Below, in pieces: positions 10,448 through 21,446 of a DNA stretch of 64,000 bases (the stretch's first letter is position 1; each line of letters starts with the position of its first letter). The stretch lies in the NCBI GenBank assembly GCA_022702545.1, contig JAHRBC010000004.1:1488001-1552000 (forward strand), read 5' to 3'. The position numbers and the translations under genes were made by a program. The DNA comes from Phycomyces nitens. Its lineage: Eukaryota > Mucoromycota > Mucoromycetes > Mucorales > Phycomycetaceae. Under the pieces are notes generated by a model. The model searched no databases and was not told the DNA's origin. It was given only the letters and a program-made list of their open reading frames with translations.

Positions 10448-11550
10448 TCATGGATCCTTAACCTTTGCCTTGTCATTGATCCCCAGCTGGCGAACTTTTT
10501 CTATTAAGCCGTTCATGGAATCGTGCAGTTTCTGCACCTTCTTCTCTGCCTCTTCTGGCGTAGTGGGTCTATCAGTCATATGAAGATTCGAAAACTGAGC
10601 AGCAATCCCAGAGATCACTTCAGAGAGACCGCCGTCGTCTGAACTTGCAAACAAGAAGTCAGATAGGCCATGGGTTGACATTTGCCGTGGAGATCCAAAG
10701 GTGGTGATGTGTTTGTTGGAGAGGTGTGTTACCAGAACTTCTGTGATCTGCAGCCCATGTATTCAATAATAACAAGCAAGACCCTCTCGAAGCAGCACTT
10801 ACCGATTCCAGATCGCTGTATTCATTCTGAGCACTAGAGGACATCCTCCTCTCATCAAACCTTCCATTACCTGCTCGTTGGATCAACTGCTGGGTCAAAC
10901 GGAGGTTATCCAGTTTCAACTTTGCCAGCAAAAGGGGAGTCAGTCGAAAGGGATCCGAGGCAGGTACACTAGCCCCTAATAAACCATCTATTAGCTCACT
11001 GACAACATATTATCCATATGCATACCATGCTCTAGTAAAAGAAGAACGCACTGTACATTGTTGGCCAACACCGCTAACCAAAAGAATAATAATGATATCA
11101 GACTTATACACAGCCATGCTCATTAGCCATCTAAAAAGTTACCCATGTGCATTGGTTGAAGTCCATCCATGTCCCCAACTCCATTGTTCACATCTGAACC
11201 CGCACGGATCAGGACCTTTGCTAATGCTGTTGCCTCTGCTAGATCATCTTGTCTGCCGCAAGCAATATGCAATGGTGTTCGTAGATATTTGTCTCGGATA
11301 GTGTCTGGATTAAGCTCAGGTACGGCAGTTAAAAGGCGACTCACTGGATGAATGAGATTAGTTTGGATTAAGGGCTGACTAAGCTGCAGCCATCTATTCT
11401 TTAGCTACCTTCTTCTGCTGTCTTTCGAGCGCAGGCATCCAGCAAAAGAGAATCGGATGGTGATAGTTGGAGCAGATCTCGCAGTCTGTCTTTGTGGCGA
11501 GTCCGATGAGTTTGGCATGACTTTGTGATGCGATGGTTGCCGCTTTGCAT
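10448..11550 (-). CDS. Ankyrin-repeat protein, ANKRD54-like
   Basis: Five exons (11550-11409, 11343-11143, 11073-11026, 10975-10803, 10747-10448) join in phase to 287 residues. Ankyrin units are visible as LRTPLHIACGRQDDLAEATA, GLQPMHMAVLANNVQCVLLL and FRLTPLLLAKLKLDN. A helical C-terminal part ends near VRQLGINDKAKVKDP. The size, the ankyrin core and the LAKLKL transition into a C-terminal helical domain resemble the ANKRD54/Liar family (about 300 residues), scaffolds that bind kinases and shuttle between nucleus and cytoplasm. The start at 11550 is the first ATG in frame; coding sequence could extend a little upstream. The ankyrin call is firm and the subfamily tentative. Confidence 0.75.
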
Positions 11551-12599
11551 AACAACAATAGGAACAAATACCGGGCTTCTTTCACATAAAAGAGCGTACA
11601 ATGCAAGAACTCGCTATCTGCACTAGAATGACGTTGCTCCGCCAAGGTATGCATTCACGTGCCATTTCGTCATGAGAATAGCCCAAGGCTAGGGTTTTGT
11701 TTCTTACAAAGAGGTTGTCTGATTGGCATGTGTTTATAGATATACATAATATATAATATCCAATTTGCCTAGTCTTGAGTGTCTTTAGAATGCCAATTGG
11801 CCCTTGAAAGAATGTCAATAGATTGAAACAGTGAATAATTCTGGTGGTTATAAAGCCAAGATAATGGGCTACCTATCCTTGTGTCATTGGTTTTTTTTGG
11901 GGGCAAGATCATTTATTACACCATGGTTGGTGAATTTGTAGGATTATCAATTAGGAAATATTTGTCCATTTATATGTTATATTTCAGTATATGAACATCT
12001 GTCAAGTCATGAGTATCAGAATATACATTGAATGACTTGTAATGCTGACCACTTTTTAGTCCAATGAATAAAATGTGGTTTTTTTTATGTTAAAAAAACA
12101 CAAGGTATCCATGAACAAAAGCCATGGTTACCTGCCCACAAAGGCCTCCAACAAAGCCAATGGGTCTCTGGTTCAATTGAAGGTCTTGGTGGCAGAATTG
12201 AGCACGATTGTAAAGCGATCTTCTTCTTCTTTTTTGCTGTTGTGTATATTGAATGACCGGAATACACAATGGGACAAATGGTAAAGAGAAGACTACAAGT
12301 CAGTAATGCGTGATAATATATTTGGTTTGCTTCTAAAGCTTATTATTCATGACGACAGTTTGGGGGAAGAATGAGCGGCTGTCAAAGGGATTGGCGGTAC
12401 GATGCGTATCACCAGGTTAAAATACCTCTAAAGAACATCAAGAGAATCGTGTATTTAATTCAAAGGGCCTCGGTCTCGGATTCGGAGGTCTATCTAATCT
12501 ACAGAATATCTTGTATTTATTTATTTTATTTTATTTTATTTTTTCAATTCAAAAACTAGTTTTTTATTTGCTTTCTTTATCCAATACAACAAACTATAG
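11551..12599. other. Intergenic
   Basis: Divergent promoter region between the ankyrin gene (-) and the GATA-N domain gene (+). A tRNA-like B-box string (GGTTCAATTG) occurs near 12172, but no tRNA fold could be drawn. No other gene is seen. Confidence 0.5.
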
Positions 12600-13286
12600 A
12601 TGACCTTTAAAAGACAAACAAATCCCTTGACACCAGTCCAGACTCCCCTTGACCTCTTTTCACCCCTCAGATCGCGTCTCTCGCTACCACACAAACCTCT
12701 TTTTGATGACAGCCAGACAAAACGACTCGAAAATCTCCACTGGAGGCTCTGGTTCCGCAAGTCAGGGCAAAATATCAAACCAGCAACAATTTCCCCAATC
12801 ACTCCTCCTTATTCATTAAACGAGAGTTCATGCCCTAAACTACCAGATAGCCTGCTCAGTTGTGAACCAGAAAATCCCAAGGAAGATGACGATAAAGAGG
12901 ACGATGATGAGACGGTATTTGACGAAGACAATCCAAGCCCAATAAATTCACACGATTGCCCGATTACATTCACCAAACAAACATCTCAAAATGTCTGTCG
13001 AAAATCTCTCCTTACCAGTCTTTTGCTTGGACAAAAGATGCCCAGACCCCTGGTGGTCTCTCCAAGCACAACCCCAGAACCACAGCTGGCGTGTGTGAAT
13101 GCCAAAGCAAGAATGATCCAGAATACAAGCACTTGTCTCCAAAAAAGCCTTGTGCGTTCTTCAGAATGGAGACCACTGGCAAATGTTCAGCCTGTCCAGA
13201 TGCACCTCTTGGAAACATATGAAGACGAGTCAATCAATAGCACGTCTCATGATCAGCCCTGGACTGATAGTTTTCGGTGCTGGTAG
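12600..13286 (+). CDS. GATA-N (DUF1752/AreA-type) domain protein
   Basis: A single-exon frame of 228 residues starts at ATG 12600. Residues about 42-56 read RLENLHWRLWFRKSG, matching the short conserved block at the N-terminus of fungal AreA-type nitrogen regulators (N-x-x-W-R-L-W). An acidic stretch follows (DDDKEDDDETVFDED), then Ser/Pro-rich disorder. There is no GATA zinc finger, so this is not a complete AreA. Stand-alone proteins with this domain are common in fungi; their roles are poorly defined and probably regulatory. It ends with TAG at 13284-13286. Confidence 0.75.
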   Translation: MTFKRQTNPLTPVQTPLDLFSPLRSRLSLPHKPLFDDSQTKRLENLHWRLWFRKSGQNIKPATISPITPPYSLNESSCPKLPDSLLSCEPENPKEDDDKEDDDETVFDEDNPSPINSHDCPITFTKQTSQNVCRKSLLTSLLLGQKMPRPLVVSPSTTPEPQLACVNAKARMIQNTSTCLQKSLVRSSEWRPLANVQPVQMHLLETYEDESINSTSHDQPWTDSFRCW

Positions 13287-14152
13287 ACATTTAATCCTCT
13301 TTCTCATACCCCCCCTTTCATACACAAAAAAGACACATTTATAATGCATGTGTGCACGGCCAACTGCTAAACCACTTTATAAAATACACGCGTGCATGAG
13401 ACTCTGCTGCATCTCTTCATCACTTTATTCAATCAAAAATACACTTTTTCATGAATAAATTTTAGTTAACCATATGATACAAATGCACCCTAGAGAGGTA
13501 TAAATAGCAGTTGTTATATTTACATGCCTATAAATACAATAAAGATCATACCCTGGTACATTCAAGCCGTGTGGCAACCTGCAATGTATCCAGAAAATAA
13601 AGCGCAATAAAAATCGCAACAACGAGGCACTCTGTAGCACTTTGGCCATTGCTTCAAACATGCCATAGCCCAGAACGAGAGTCGGACAAAGGGTGGACCA
13701 ACCTTGGATATATTTCTTCCACGCGGAAAAAGTGGTAATTTGGTAAATTGCCCAATCATCCGTATTAACTTCATCCCATTGCTCGTGGTGCACTTTCCAA
13801 ATTCAAAATTTTGCAAACGAACTCAAACTTTGAAAGCTCGCCACCTTGTCCTTTTAACTTTCTACTACTAATAATTAATATTAACACTAATTATAATCAT
13901 AATATTTTATAAGCAAAAAAAAACTGGGCTTGCCAGCCAAGCCATCTCCCTTTCCATTCATTCATTCATTCATTAACTCTTTTTCTTTATTGTTGGCTAA
14001 TCACTCCATTCCTTACCAGCCAACCCAACGAACTATCTCAACTACCGTGAATTCTGCTGTGAATTCAAAATAATAATTCTTTTTTTTTTAATTAATTATT
14101 TTTGCCTGCCCTACTTTTGCAACCCCCTAATTATACCCCATCCTCTGTTGTC
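13287..14152. other. Intergenic
   Basis: Two overlapping minus-strand frames (13449-13793 and 13562-13816) share a Trp/Phe/Leu-rich stretch, but neither is recognised and no splice model unites them. A (TTCA)n tract lies near 13956-13975. A small membrane protein gene on the minus strand cannot be excluded. Confidence 0.4.
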
Positions 14153-16018
14153 ATGGCAAGAGGTAAACAATAACAATAATCCCTACCCCTTTTTTTGTAG
14201 ATATTATTTCGCCTATTTAGCTCTAGTGGCTATTATTGATCAATTTGTCTATATATAGCCGATGTACGCTACATCTGTCAACGTGCTGCAAACGCAATCA
14301 TCTCAGAGATTGGCCCATATCGAGTCTCGACAGATGCACTCCAGGCAATCAACCTATTTCTCGACGAATTCCTCGTCCTTCTTCTAACTTCATCGGCCTC
14401 TCTCGATCTCTCACGAATCAAAACAATCGTCTTTACACTCTTGCCTTCCACACTCGGCAAGAATGCAATCGTCGAAGCTGAACTAGAAGTCAAGACATTT
14501 ACTGAAACTGAAACAATCGACTATGAAGCCTATGAACGCATGCGACTCTTGGGTCAATCAGAGCCATTTCCCACTCAAGCTGTTTTGCCGTGCCTGAGAG
14601 ACAAATGCTTTGAGTTTTGCACGCTTGCTGACAAGGAAGATCAACAGCAATGGATGGCCCTCAAGGCTAAACCACCCAGCGATATTATCATTTCACCAAT
14701 GGTGGCAATCTATGTCACAACTGTACTTGAGCACATGGCTGAGTATATCTTGACAGGTGTTGTCATTGCAGCCGAACATGAGGATACCGAGTATGTGCGA
14801 ATCAAGGAAGTGTTTCTTGCGCTTATAGACGATGTCCAAGTTGGCGATGTGTTTTATCGCATGGATATGCGCGAAAAGATGGAGGTGAGCCTTTTCTTCT
14901 TCTTCTTCTTCTTCTTCTTCTTCTTCTTTATAGATAATCTTTTAAATATATATGTGTATATATTATAAAACCGTCTATTGTTCCTAATAGCTTCACGAGT
15001 CATCTTACACATATTTAATTTGAATTTATTGTTAGAAACGTGCAATTGCTCTTGGCTACAGACCAAGAAACTCAATGGTGCCTTCTCGTACTTCAAGTCC
15101 TACTCCTTCTCGTCGACAAAACTTTCTTTCGGATTCCAGTAAGAGTCATCAAGGACAATGGCAAATGGATCTAACAAGACCTTGTGCACTCTGTAAAATC
15201 AATTAGTGAGCGAAAGTGTCAATGGAAGTTTTATGGACATCTCTTTTGATGATATGGATCTTGGATACGATGACGATCGTACTGTGGCTAGCCGTCCCAA
15301 CACACCCTTTCGTCCAAACTCTGTAATGACACAGAACAATAATAACAATACAACAAGCACCTTTTACGGCACCCAGTCCAACCAAAAGAAAGCATACAAG
15401 GTATTCAAGAAGGATGAATCCAACACCCTCGATGTACCTGAGGGTCCAAGCTCTTACGATCCCGATGCTCCAGCAATGAACTTTGAAGATCTGATCCGTT
15501 CTGGATCAACCGTCAGAGTGTCACTTACACCCAACCGTCTACGATCAATTGAGGTCAAAGACCTTGCTGGTGCCCAGCCACCCGACTCTCCATCCTGGGA
15601 ACGTCGTTCTACCACTCTTCCTCGCCTATCCACACCCCCAGCACCTCGTCCAGAGATACCGTTTACTCAATCGCCATTGGAGATCTCTAACCATTCTGTT
15701 CCACCCCTTCCACCCGTCCAAGCTGTTCAAGCTGTCCATCCTACTTCCCAACCCATCATAGAAGACCCACCTCTGGATTCCAGATTTGAGAATCCACGCG
15801 AAGCTCCCAAACCACCTCAGCACAAGCAATCTCCTGTAGTGACACCACGGGCCAAAAGGAAACAGTCGCTTGACAAGGTTCCAGAGGAGCCAAAGAAGAT
15901 TGATGAACCAATCCTGCGACGTGGCAGTATGAGTAGTCGAAAGAGTCGCGAGAACCTCCGTCGCCAACGTGAAAAGGATGAAGAGCATCAACTTCAGCAG
16001 CAAGACCAGCAGGATTCC

Positions 16019-16049
<31 letters not shown>

Positions 16050-17017
16050 CAGAGCAAGACCAGGCATCCACTACTCCTTCTATTCCTTCTCCTTCACTCT
16101 CTCATCAGGATAGTCCTACTGTGGTTATACACACTCCAATACAAAACCCTCCACCACCCACTCCCACACCCGCAACAAGCACCGAACGTCAGACCAAGGT
16201 CCATCGCAAGGGTTCATTTAAAAAATCCACAAAGGCTCACAAATCTACTCCTGATCTGAGCATTCATCGGGACTCTGACACCTCTTCTGTTGACACAGCC
16301 TCACTCACTCCTCGCCCGGAGCGTCCATCGATGAGTGTGGCCAAAAGAGCATCTGTACTGGCCAGCCGTCGTCAATCAGCCCATGAAGACGGCACGGACC
16401 GTCAACCCGTCCGCCTCTCGACCGCTGGTTCGGTTGGTTTGTCGATCAAGGCTTGGGACGAGATTTCCAAACAAAAACTTCAAAAGGAAGAAGAGGAGCC
16501 CAAAGAAAAGAGACGTTCAATGATCCACCAGTGGCGAGAAAAGATCGATTCTGAAGATGATTCGGATGCTTCTTCTCGTCGCAAAGAGAGTGCTGTCTTG
16601 GACAAGGTCCTGAAGTTTGAGCAGGTTACCTCTCTTGATGACTATAGAGCATCCTACGTCTCCCGCCGTGAGCGTTTCTTGTATCTCCAAAGAGATCCTA
16701 TTGCTCTGGAGCGCAAGAAGCCAACTCCTGTTCGACAGCCCCGTGGTGTCGATGCCTCTGTTCAAACTGATATGGTTGTGCCTAGTGTTGTGGTCCACAA
16801 GACGATTGACCATTCCAATGAGGACGAACTGTCTTCTGCACCAATGCTCATGTTGACTACTGAAGATGGAAATGGCCGTGCCTTGGATAGGACTGATTTG
16901 GACAGTGAACATGGCATGGTGGATGGTGATGAGGAATGGTTCCTCCAGGACGATGAATGGGAAGATGTACAGGACCAAGAGAGTGCTGTTGTCGATTGGC
17001 TTCTTGGAGAAGCTTAA
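14153..17017 (+). CDS. Histone-fold-like N-terminus with long disordered C-terminus
   Basis: Four exons (14153-14162, 14259-14884, 15036-15138, 15207-17017) join in phase to 849 residues. The first exon is only 10 nt (ATGGCAAGAG). Residues about 4-85 (ADVRYICQRAANAIISEIGP, then TDALQAINLFLDEFLVLLL) have the spacing of a histone fold: short helix, long central helix, third helix. Residues 85-210 form a further helical region (LADKEDQQQWMALKAKP, VAIYVTTVLEHMAEYILTGV). The rest is low-complexity, with a polyglutamine run (about 16000-16050), proline tracts, many Ser-Pro sites and an acidic C-terminus (DDEWEDVQDQESAVV). Conserved fungal proteins of this build exist, but I cannot name a function; a nuclear or chromatin-associated role is inferred. 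Confidence 0.75.
14894..14929 (+). repeat. (TTC)n microsatellite in intron
   Basis: About 12 uninterrupted TTC units sit just inside the second intron of the histone-fold-like gene, 10 nt after the donor site. Confidence 0.9.
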
Positions 17018-17263
17018 TGTAAAATGCATTTACTTTATAAAAAATACATACATTCCTTTATTTATACGCATATACAAATGTTTGATTTCTGATCAAGACT
17101 CTAGACTTGGATATGCAAGCAATTCTGAATTTATTCTTTAAAAGACATATAATATACATATAATGGTTTCATAAATACTATGAACTATCATTATCACAAG
17201 ATATTCTTGTCAACCACACTCCATAATATTTACATTGCACTTTGACATATTTTAGTAGCTTAG

Positions 17264-18918
17264 TTAATGGGGAATGTCCATGGAAGTAAAGACATTACCC
17301 AATCGACGGTTGTAGCAAAGAGATTTCTGGGAAAGGCAGTTTGGACAGACAACATGCTTACGTTCGATCAAAGGCTTTAGACAATCTTTGCAAAAGTTAT
17401 AATCGCATCGAGTGCAATGAAGCGATTCGGCTCTCACCAAAGGAATATTGAGCCCATCTCGATATACTGGGTCAGGTTTATGGCATTTGCGTTCATTGCA
17501 AACCATGCATTGAAGCTCGGGCTGTGTCAAGGCGTGCTCGATAAATGTAAGCTGGTCGTTGATCATATATTCGTTTTGGTAGTTGAGATCCAACAGCCTC
17601 AGCCAGATCCGTTTGTTCATTTGATCACCAACTATTGCCTTCCAAATGGTGTTGTTTGGAGTATATGTGCCAGGCCTCATGTCAGCACGGCGGATTGGCT
17701 CATTTGCATCCTCTTGGTCTATCTTTCGCATCGATGATCGATAGCTGTTTGTCAAGTGAAGTTTCTTGTATCCGGGATCAGGAACAAGGAACTTGAGAAT
17801 CGATCGAAAGGCCTGCAATTGTCGCACGCGTTCTTCGTTTGGTTCCTGTCCAAGCATCTTTCTGCAATGACGTCTTATAAATGCCTTTCGTAAAGAAATC
17901 AATCGATAAATCATAAGCATCTAGTATTTCAAGTATATCAATCAAGCTATACATATCTTCAACTGTCCAGGGAGCAGGCGAAGGGTCATCGCGTCTTAGA
18001 TGGAACCTCCAGACCCTATGGCCAGTATAGCCTCTCTCGGGCCAGTAGCGAGTAACTTTGTAGATTCCATCATAGCGATAGCCTTGGTTAGGGCCAAAGG
18101 ATTTTTCAACTCGACCTGATTTTTGGGCATTTTTGGAGAGGTTGTAGCCTCTAACGACACGAATCGGTGCTCCCTCTTGCCAATTGTCTCCAGAATCTCC
18201 ACCACTGATAAGATTGAGTTTTACTTTACAAGACTTGGCCAACAAGAGATTTGATCGAGTGAGATCCTGGTCAAAGGTCTGTGTGGGATCGTGTCCATTA
18301 CGGCCTCCACTGCCAGTATAAAAGAATTCATCGCCATGATCCTCGTCTTCTGGGTATTCGCCTGACATGACGATCGAAACCACAAATCCCAGAGTCTGTG
18401 ACCCAGAGATGCCTGCAATCGGCGGTCTATGATAAGATTAATAACATCATAATGATATATATATATATATATATATATATAATGCCTCTACCTGTGAACG
18501 CCAATCGAACTCATAGTCATCCTCATTTCAGTGCAATAACCTACTGGCACATGTGGAAGAGAGCCTTGGTGTTCAATTGGGACTATATTCAAGCCACTTT
18601 TTCCTACAATTGGGTTTGTGGACCACTCAACAGGAATCTTGCGCTTGTATCTTCCAGAAGGAGCTATGAGATCAATGTGGTCTATACTCCTAGCGAACCC
18701 ACAAGTTGGCTTCATTCTTGTGGGGCGAATAGGGAATCTAGGACTGGGAGCTTGACTTCTTGGGGGAAGAGCAGCCTTTTGTGACAAAGGACGAGGTGTG
18801 ACAGTAGGCCATTCAGGCACAGGCTCAAATATCTCTGCCTACAAGGATTATGAGATGATGAAGGGTGGAAACAAAGCAAGGTAACCTTTAAATAATTTGA
18901 GTATCGATTGTCGTTCAT
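17264..18918 (-). CDS. UHRF1-like SRA-YDG and RING-type E3 ligase
   Basis: Four exons (18918-18886, 18838-18492, 18426-17953, 17861-17264) join in phase to 483 residues. Residues about 92-280 form an SRA-YDG domain: VGYCTEMRMTMSSIGVHRPP, EDEDHGDEFFYTGSGGR, then RYDGIYKVTRYWPERGYTG and VWRFHLRRDDPSPAPW. The YDG and TGSGGR motifs are intact. The last 85 residues carry a Cys-rich zinc domain (CMVC, CTRCDYNFCKDC, CPNC) like a RING but with unusual spacing. SRA domains read 5-methylcytosine, often hemimethylated CpG, and the RING would ubiquitinate chromatin proteins. UHRF1's ubiquitin-like, Tudor and PHD modules are absent. The third intron boundary (TTGCAG acceptor) was chosen among alternatives because it keeps frame. 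Confidence 0.85.
18455..18481. repeat. (TA)n microsatellite in intron
   Basis: About 13 AT dinucleotides fill the middle of the second intron of the SRA-RING gene. Confidence 0.9.
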
Positions 18919-19047
18919 GGTAGATGAAGAGTAGGTGTCAGGAAAAGTATGGGAAGACGATTGGATTGGAGTGGTTTGTTCTTTTTGACCAATATTTATA
19001 CATTAATGAATTTATATATATATATATGTGTGTGTATCAGTGATTGA

Positions 19048-19430
19048 TTAAAAATAATAATCATAATAATAAAGAGAAACAATGTTGTTGTTATTTTTTT
19101 CTTTACCAAGCTTTTGGTCTAATGGAATCACTCTTATAACATCTTGTGTCCTGATGTCATAATCGTCCACTAATTTACCCTGTTGCAATCATTAGTAATC
19201 TGTACTGAATGTCAAGTTTATTTACAGTATCTCTTGACATTAGAGTAAATGAATCTTGTTCTATCTTCCAATTGGTCATGATGATTTGTTTTAATTGAGA
19301 GATCGTCAAGTCTTTATCATTAATCCTTGGAAACAATTTTCGATCAGATGAATGTTGTATAATGGAAATACAAGTCTTGGCAATTTTCAAGAATATCAAG
19401 GACACGACATTACTTATTATTATTATTATT
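19048..19430 (-). CDS. Small ubiquitin-like domain protein, 5' end unresolved
   Basis: Two exons (about 19430-19226 and 19179-19048) join in phase across a 46-nt intron with a textbook TACTAATGA branch site. The product contains KLFPRINDKDLTISQLKQII, then SFTLMSRDTGKLVDDYDIRT and QDVIRVIPLDQK. This is the beta-grasp pattern of ubiquitin-like domains (hydrophobic strand, SQLKQ helix, G-K-L-x-D-D turn, D-V-I-x-V-I-P strand). No in-frame ATG lies before the first strand; an ATA-repeat tract precedes it, so an upstream exon is missing from this model. It ends NNNNIVSLYYYDYYF. No terminal diglycine is present, so conjugation is unlikely. Confidence 0.5.
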
Positions 19431-20247
19431 ATTAGATTTCTAAATTTATTGCATTTTTCAGTCCAAACAATTGATGAAAAATTGTCCAATCAATCTTGAC
19501 TTTCAAGCTTCAAAAAGAAAAATAGGCTCTGGAAATAGAAATTCTTTTATTACCATTTTGGGATATATTGGAGCAACCTTATCTCAAGCCCTCTCTCTCT
19601 CTCTCTCTCTCTCTCTCCTTTTAATCTCTCTATTTCCAGCATTTGATGATACTATTGCAGACTGGCGATATCTTAAAAGCGATGTTATCTGGTCCACTGG
19701 TCTTCAAGGAGTGTAGAATCAAAAGTGTCTCACTACGAGTAGATTGGAACTGTGACTATTTTTGAGTCTATTTTGTTTCAAATTCAAAGATTGTTTGCTA
19801 TTATAAAGTATAAGATGATGAGACTTTATTTGACATGTAAAGATTATATGGATGGCCAGTATGCCAATAAGATTGCAATCCTCTAGGCCTTTTATTCATA
19901 AATAGCATAAAAAAATAATAACAAACATATGGGGTATTTGTAGATACCGATACCAATTTGTGTATAATCAATAAAAAAATATTTGGTAAATGTGTTTTTG
20001 CATACCGCAGCAGTATATTTTTTACTCAAGCCTGTGTTGAAACCGGTCAAAACAATGCTTGAAAAAGGGTGGGCTACTTTTTAAAAAAATAAATAAATAA
20101 ATAAATAATGTATGAATGTATGATTTACTGGGTTTTGGGTCAAGTATTCTAATAGATATGTATACATATAATATCAATATATATATATATGTTTTGTATG
20201 TAAAGATGGGTCATATTCTGTCAAAAATAAAGGCATCTAGTGCTTAT
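19431..20247. other. Intergenic
   Basis: Contains a (TAT)n tract at 19413-19434 and a (CT)n tract at 19591-19617. An 81-codon plus-strand frame over the CT tract has no family resemblance. The first exon of the ubiquitin-like gene may lie here. Confidence 0.45.
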
Positions 20248-21446
20248 TTAGTCATTTTGTCTGCAGACATGTCTGCCAAGGTTGAACTTTGTGGAATAGG
20301 GTCTTCCACACATAGAACATGCAACTGATTCGCGTACAATGTCATGCGTTTTGGTATGCCTGTTGAAGTTTCCAGTGTGGGTGCCTTCATAGTTGCATAA
20401 ATAACACTTGTACTTCTTGGCCTCAATATCTATCGACACAGACTGTCCTCTTTTCCGCTTATTGCCGGTCTTTACAGACAAGAGATATTCGGTTGACTTT
20501 GTCTGAGCCGGATTTACAAAGTGTTCACCATTAATGGTTTGCGGGCTCGGTAAATGAGTGTCCCCAAACAAATCAAACCCATTGATCTCGTCGGAAACAG
20601 CACTGGTTGTATGGGCAACAAGCGGGGACTGGTCGTAGATATCAGAGACACTGCTTGTATCTGACAAGCATGGCGTCAACCAAAACGATTCACCACCAGG
20701 GGAAGGTTTTAGAGAGTCAGAAATGTTTGATGATTTGTCTTTGTAGACAGGCTGTTCTGGGATGTGGTTAGATGAATAGTCGGTTATGTCGTATTGTGAG
20801 CCATATGTAGTGGACTGGAAGATAAAATCTTCGAGAAGATCTTCAAACATCAAGTTTGATTGCTCTTTGGGGGGAGGGGGAGAAGTAAGGGTGGGGGAAA
20901 CGGGCTTCTTGTTCACTGAGTCTGGTATTAAATGAGCTGGATAAGTAGGAACACTCGATCTATTTTCGGTTTTTCGATCGCTATTTGCACCACATCCGTA
21001 TCTTTGAGCTTGGCTGCGCAAATCCGGTCTTTGGTCATGTGATTTCTGCTCCCATTTAGAGCGTCTGTTGCCATTCAAGATCAAATGCGCTGGATAGGTA
21101 CAATAATTACCAATACCTATATTTTTTGTTAGTGATCTGAACCAGCAGCATCAGCAGCAACAATATTCTGGGCCGTACCATGTAGTGGCTGAATGCCAGC
21201 TACCCCAGGAGATCCACCGTCGTTTCTACCCAGAATATCATCAGGCGTCATCTCAAAGAGAGCCTTTGACAGTCTGCCCGGAGTACTGGCCATTGAGTCC
21301 TGGCACAAAAGAGGGTCCAAGGTACTATGATGTCTCATATCCTGGTCTCCAGAGGCAAGGTGAGTATATTGGCTGATTAGACCATTGGACAAAGCAAGCT
21401 CATGTCTGGCCGAAAGAGCTGTAGGCAGAATAGTTGTAATGTACAT
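20248..21446 (-). CDS. C2H2-type zinc finger protein
   Basis: Two exons (21446-21179, 21116-20248) join in phase to 378 residues across a 62-nt intron with a CACTAAC branch site. Most of the protein is Ser/Pro/Asp-rich and probably disordered, with possible activation segments (LMFEDLLEDFIFQ). The extreme C-terminus holds two fingers: YKCYLCNYEGTHTGNFNRHT followed by KTH, and VACSMCGRPYSTKFNLGRHV followed by CRQND. The second lacks the final His and has Cys (C2HC) near the end. A basic patch (GNKRKRGQ) just before the fingers may be a nuclear localisation signal. It is probably a sequence-specific transcription factor; targets are unknown. Confidence 0.8.

Noticed and set aside
12085..12284. 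tRNA-like B box on the plus strand near 12172
   Set aside because: No acceptor or anticodon stem could be drawn around it; a lone GGTTCAATT is expected by chance at this scale.
13449..13816. Overlapping minus-strand frames rich in Trp, Phe and Leu
   Set aside because: Two different frames compete, neither is recognised, and no intron model resolves them.
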